A stretch of 64,000 nucleotides of DNA. Source: Oligoflexia bacterium (GTDB lineage Bacteria > Bdellovibrionota_B > Oligoflexia > Oligoflexales > JAGOVF01). The DNA is taken from NCBI GenBank assembly GCA_030432875.1, contig JAUILP010000010.1, positions 1 through 64,000 of the forward strand, given 5' to 3'. Made by a program: the position numbers and the translations under genes. Positions 63,803 through 64,000 of this stretch are shown piece by piece. Under the pieces are notes generated by a model. It did no database searches and had not been told where the DNA came from. It worked only from the letters and a program-made list of their open reading frames with translations. Each line of letters starts with the position of its first letter. The first letter of the stretch is position 1.

Positions 63803-64000
63803 TTTTTCCTACCTCTATTCATAATTTCAAACGTGCCCATAAATAGCTAATTTGCCGTTAAATGACAACAAAAAACTGGAGTTGGGTAAAGAAATATTTT
63901 CACTGTGAAATAATCTAACTAAATATTTTTGCAAATGCGCACCTTCCTAAGAGCAAACCGTCAATTTAACTAACATTGATAGAAATATTTTAGGTAATTT

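Overview
This window of AT-rich DNA (roughly 40% G+C by eye) comes from a Gram-negative bacterium. It encodes a bifunctional penicillin-binding protein with a periplasmic partner, a TatA subunit, a likely beta-barrel outer membrane protein and about a dozen lipoproteins with clear lipobox cysteines. The density of secreted and lipid-anchored proteins, a giant protein kinase with ATPase and TPR-like regions, paired ArsA-like ATPases and a TIGR02147-like regulator suggest a deltaproteobacterial or Bdellovibrionota-type (Oligoflexia/Silvanigrellia-like) organism. That assignment is inference; no rRNA or other phylogenetic marker is present.

Layout. Bases 1-126 look like the 3' end of a group II intron (last codons of its maturase, then domains V and VI) that splits the signal-peptide coding part of a small secreted protein gene. 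0.9-7.1 kb is housekeeping: PBP1A with a LpoA-like partner, a receiver-GGDEF protein and pyruvate kinase, the last two overlapping tail to tail. 7.3-12.9 kb is one giant Ser/Thr kinase gene. 13-18.7 kb holds TatA, two ArsA/Get3-type ATPases, a MOCOS-like PLP enzyme and methylglyoxal synthase. 19-25.3 kb holds a secreted beta-helix protein, a nested GC-rich RNA hairpin, and a SNF2 helicase with its SWIM zinc-finger companion. 25.6-27.9 kb has two different guanidino-group-modifying enzymes side by side. 28-35.6 kb is an accessory stretch of small lipoproteins and membrane proteins, including a decayed glycine-zipper secreted protein gene followed by a tandemly duplicated small membrane protein.

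The most unusual block is 35.9-50.5 kb, all on the minus strand. It encodes two RCC1-like beta-propeller proteins, three related large proteins that I tentatively compare with MACPF/CDC pore-formers, a pair of secreted paralogues of which one carries a Hint (intein/hedgehog-type) domain, two lipoproteins built on a repeated Cys/WxxC module that I do not recognise, a membrane-anchored protein and, after a gap, a collagen-like lipoprotein. Close spacing, one 4-base start/stop overlap and shared modules suggest that most of these act together at the cell surface or outside the cell. I regard this as the best candidate for an undescribed system.

51-57 kb carries a histidine kinase/response regulator operon with a hotdog thioesterase, a HEPN-MNT toxin-antitoxin pair, a Fic enzyme and a sirtuin. 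57-62.3 kb contains an intact OMP + MORN-repeat gene pair and a decayed second copy of the same pair, interrupted by a plus-strand gene for a Cys-rich secreted protein. The window ends with an astacin-like lipoprotein metalloprotease carrying FG-GAP-like repeats. A short motif (CAGATNTGAA) recurs in three intergenic regions of the accessory blocks and may be an operator.
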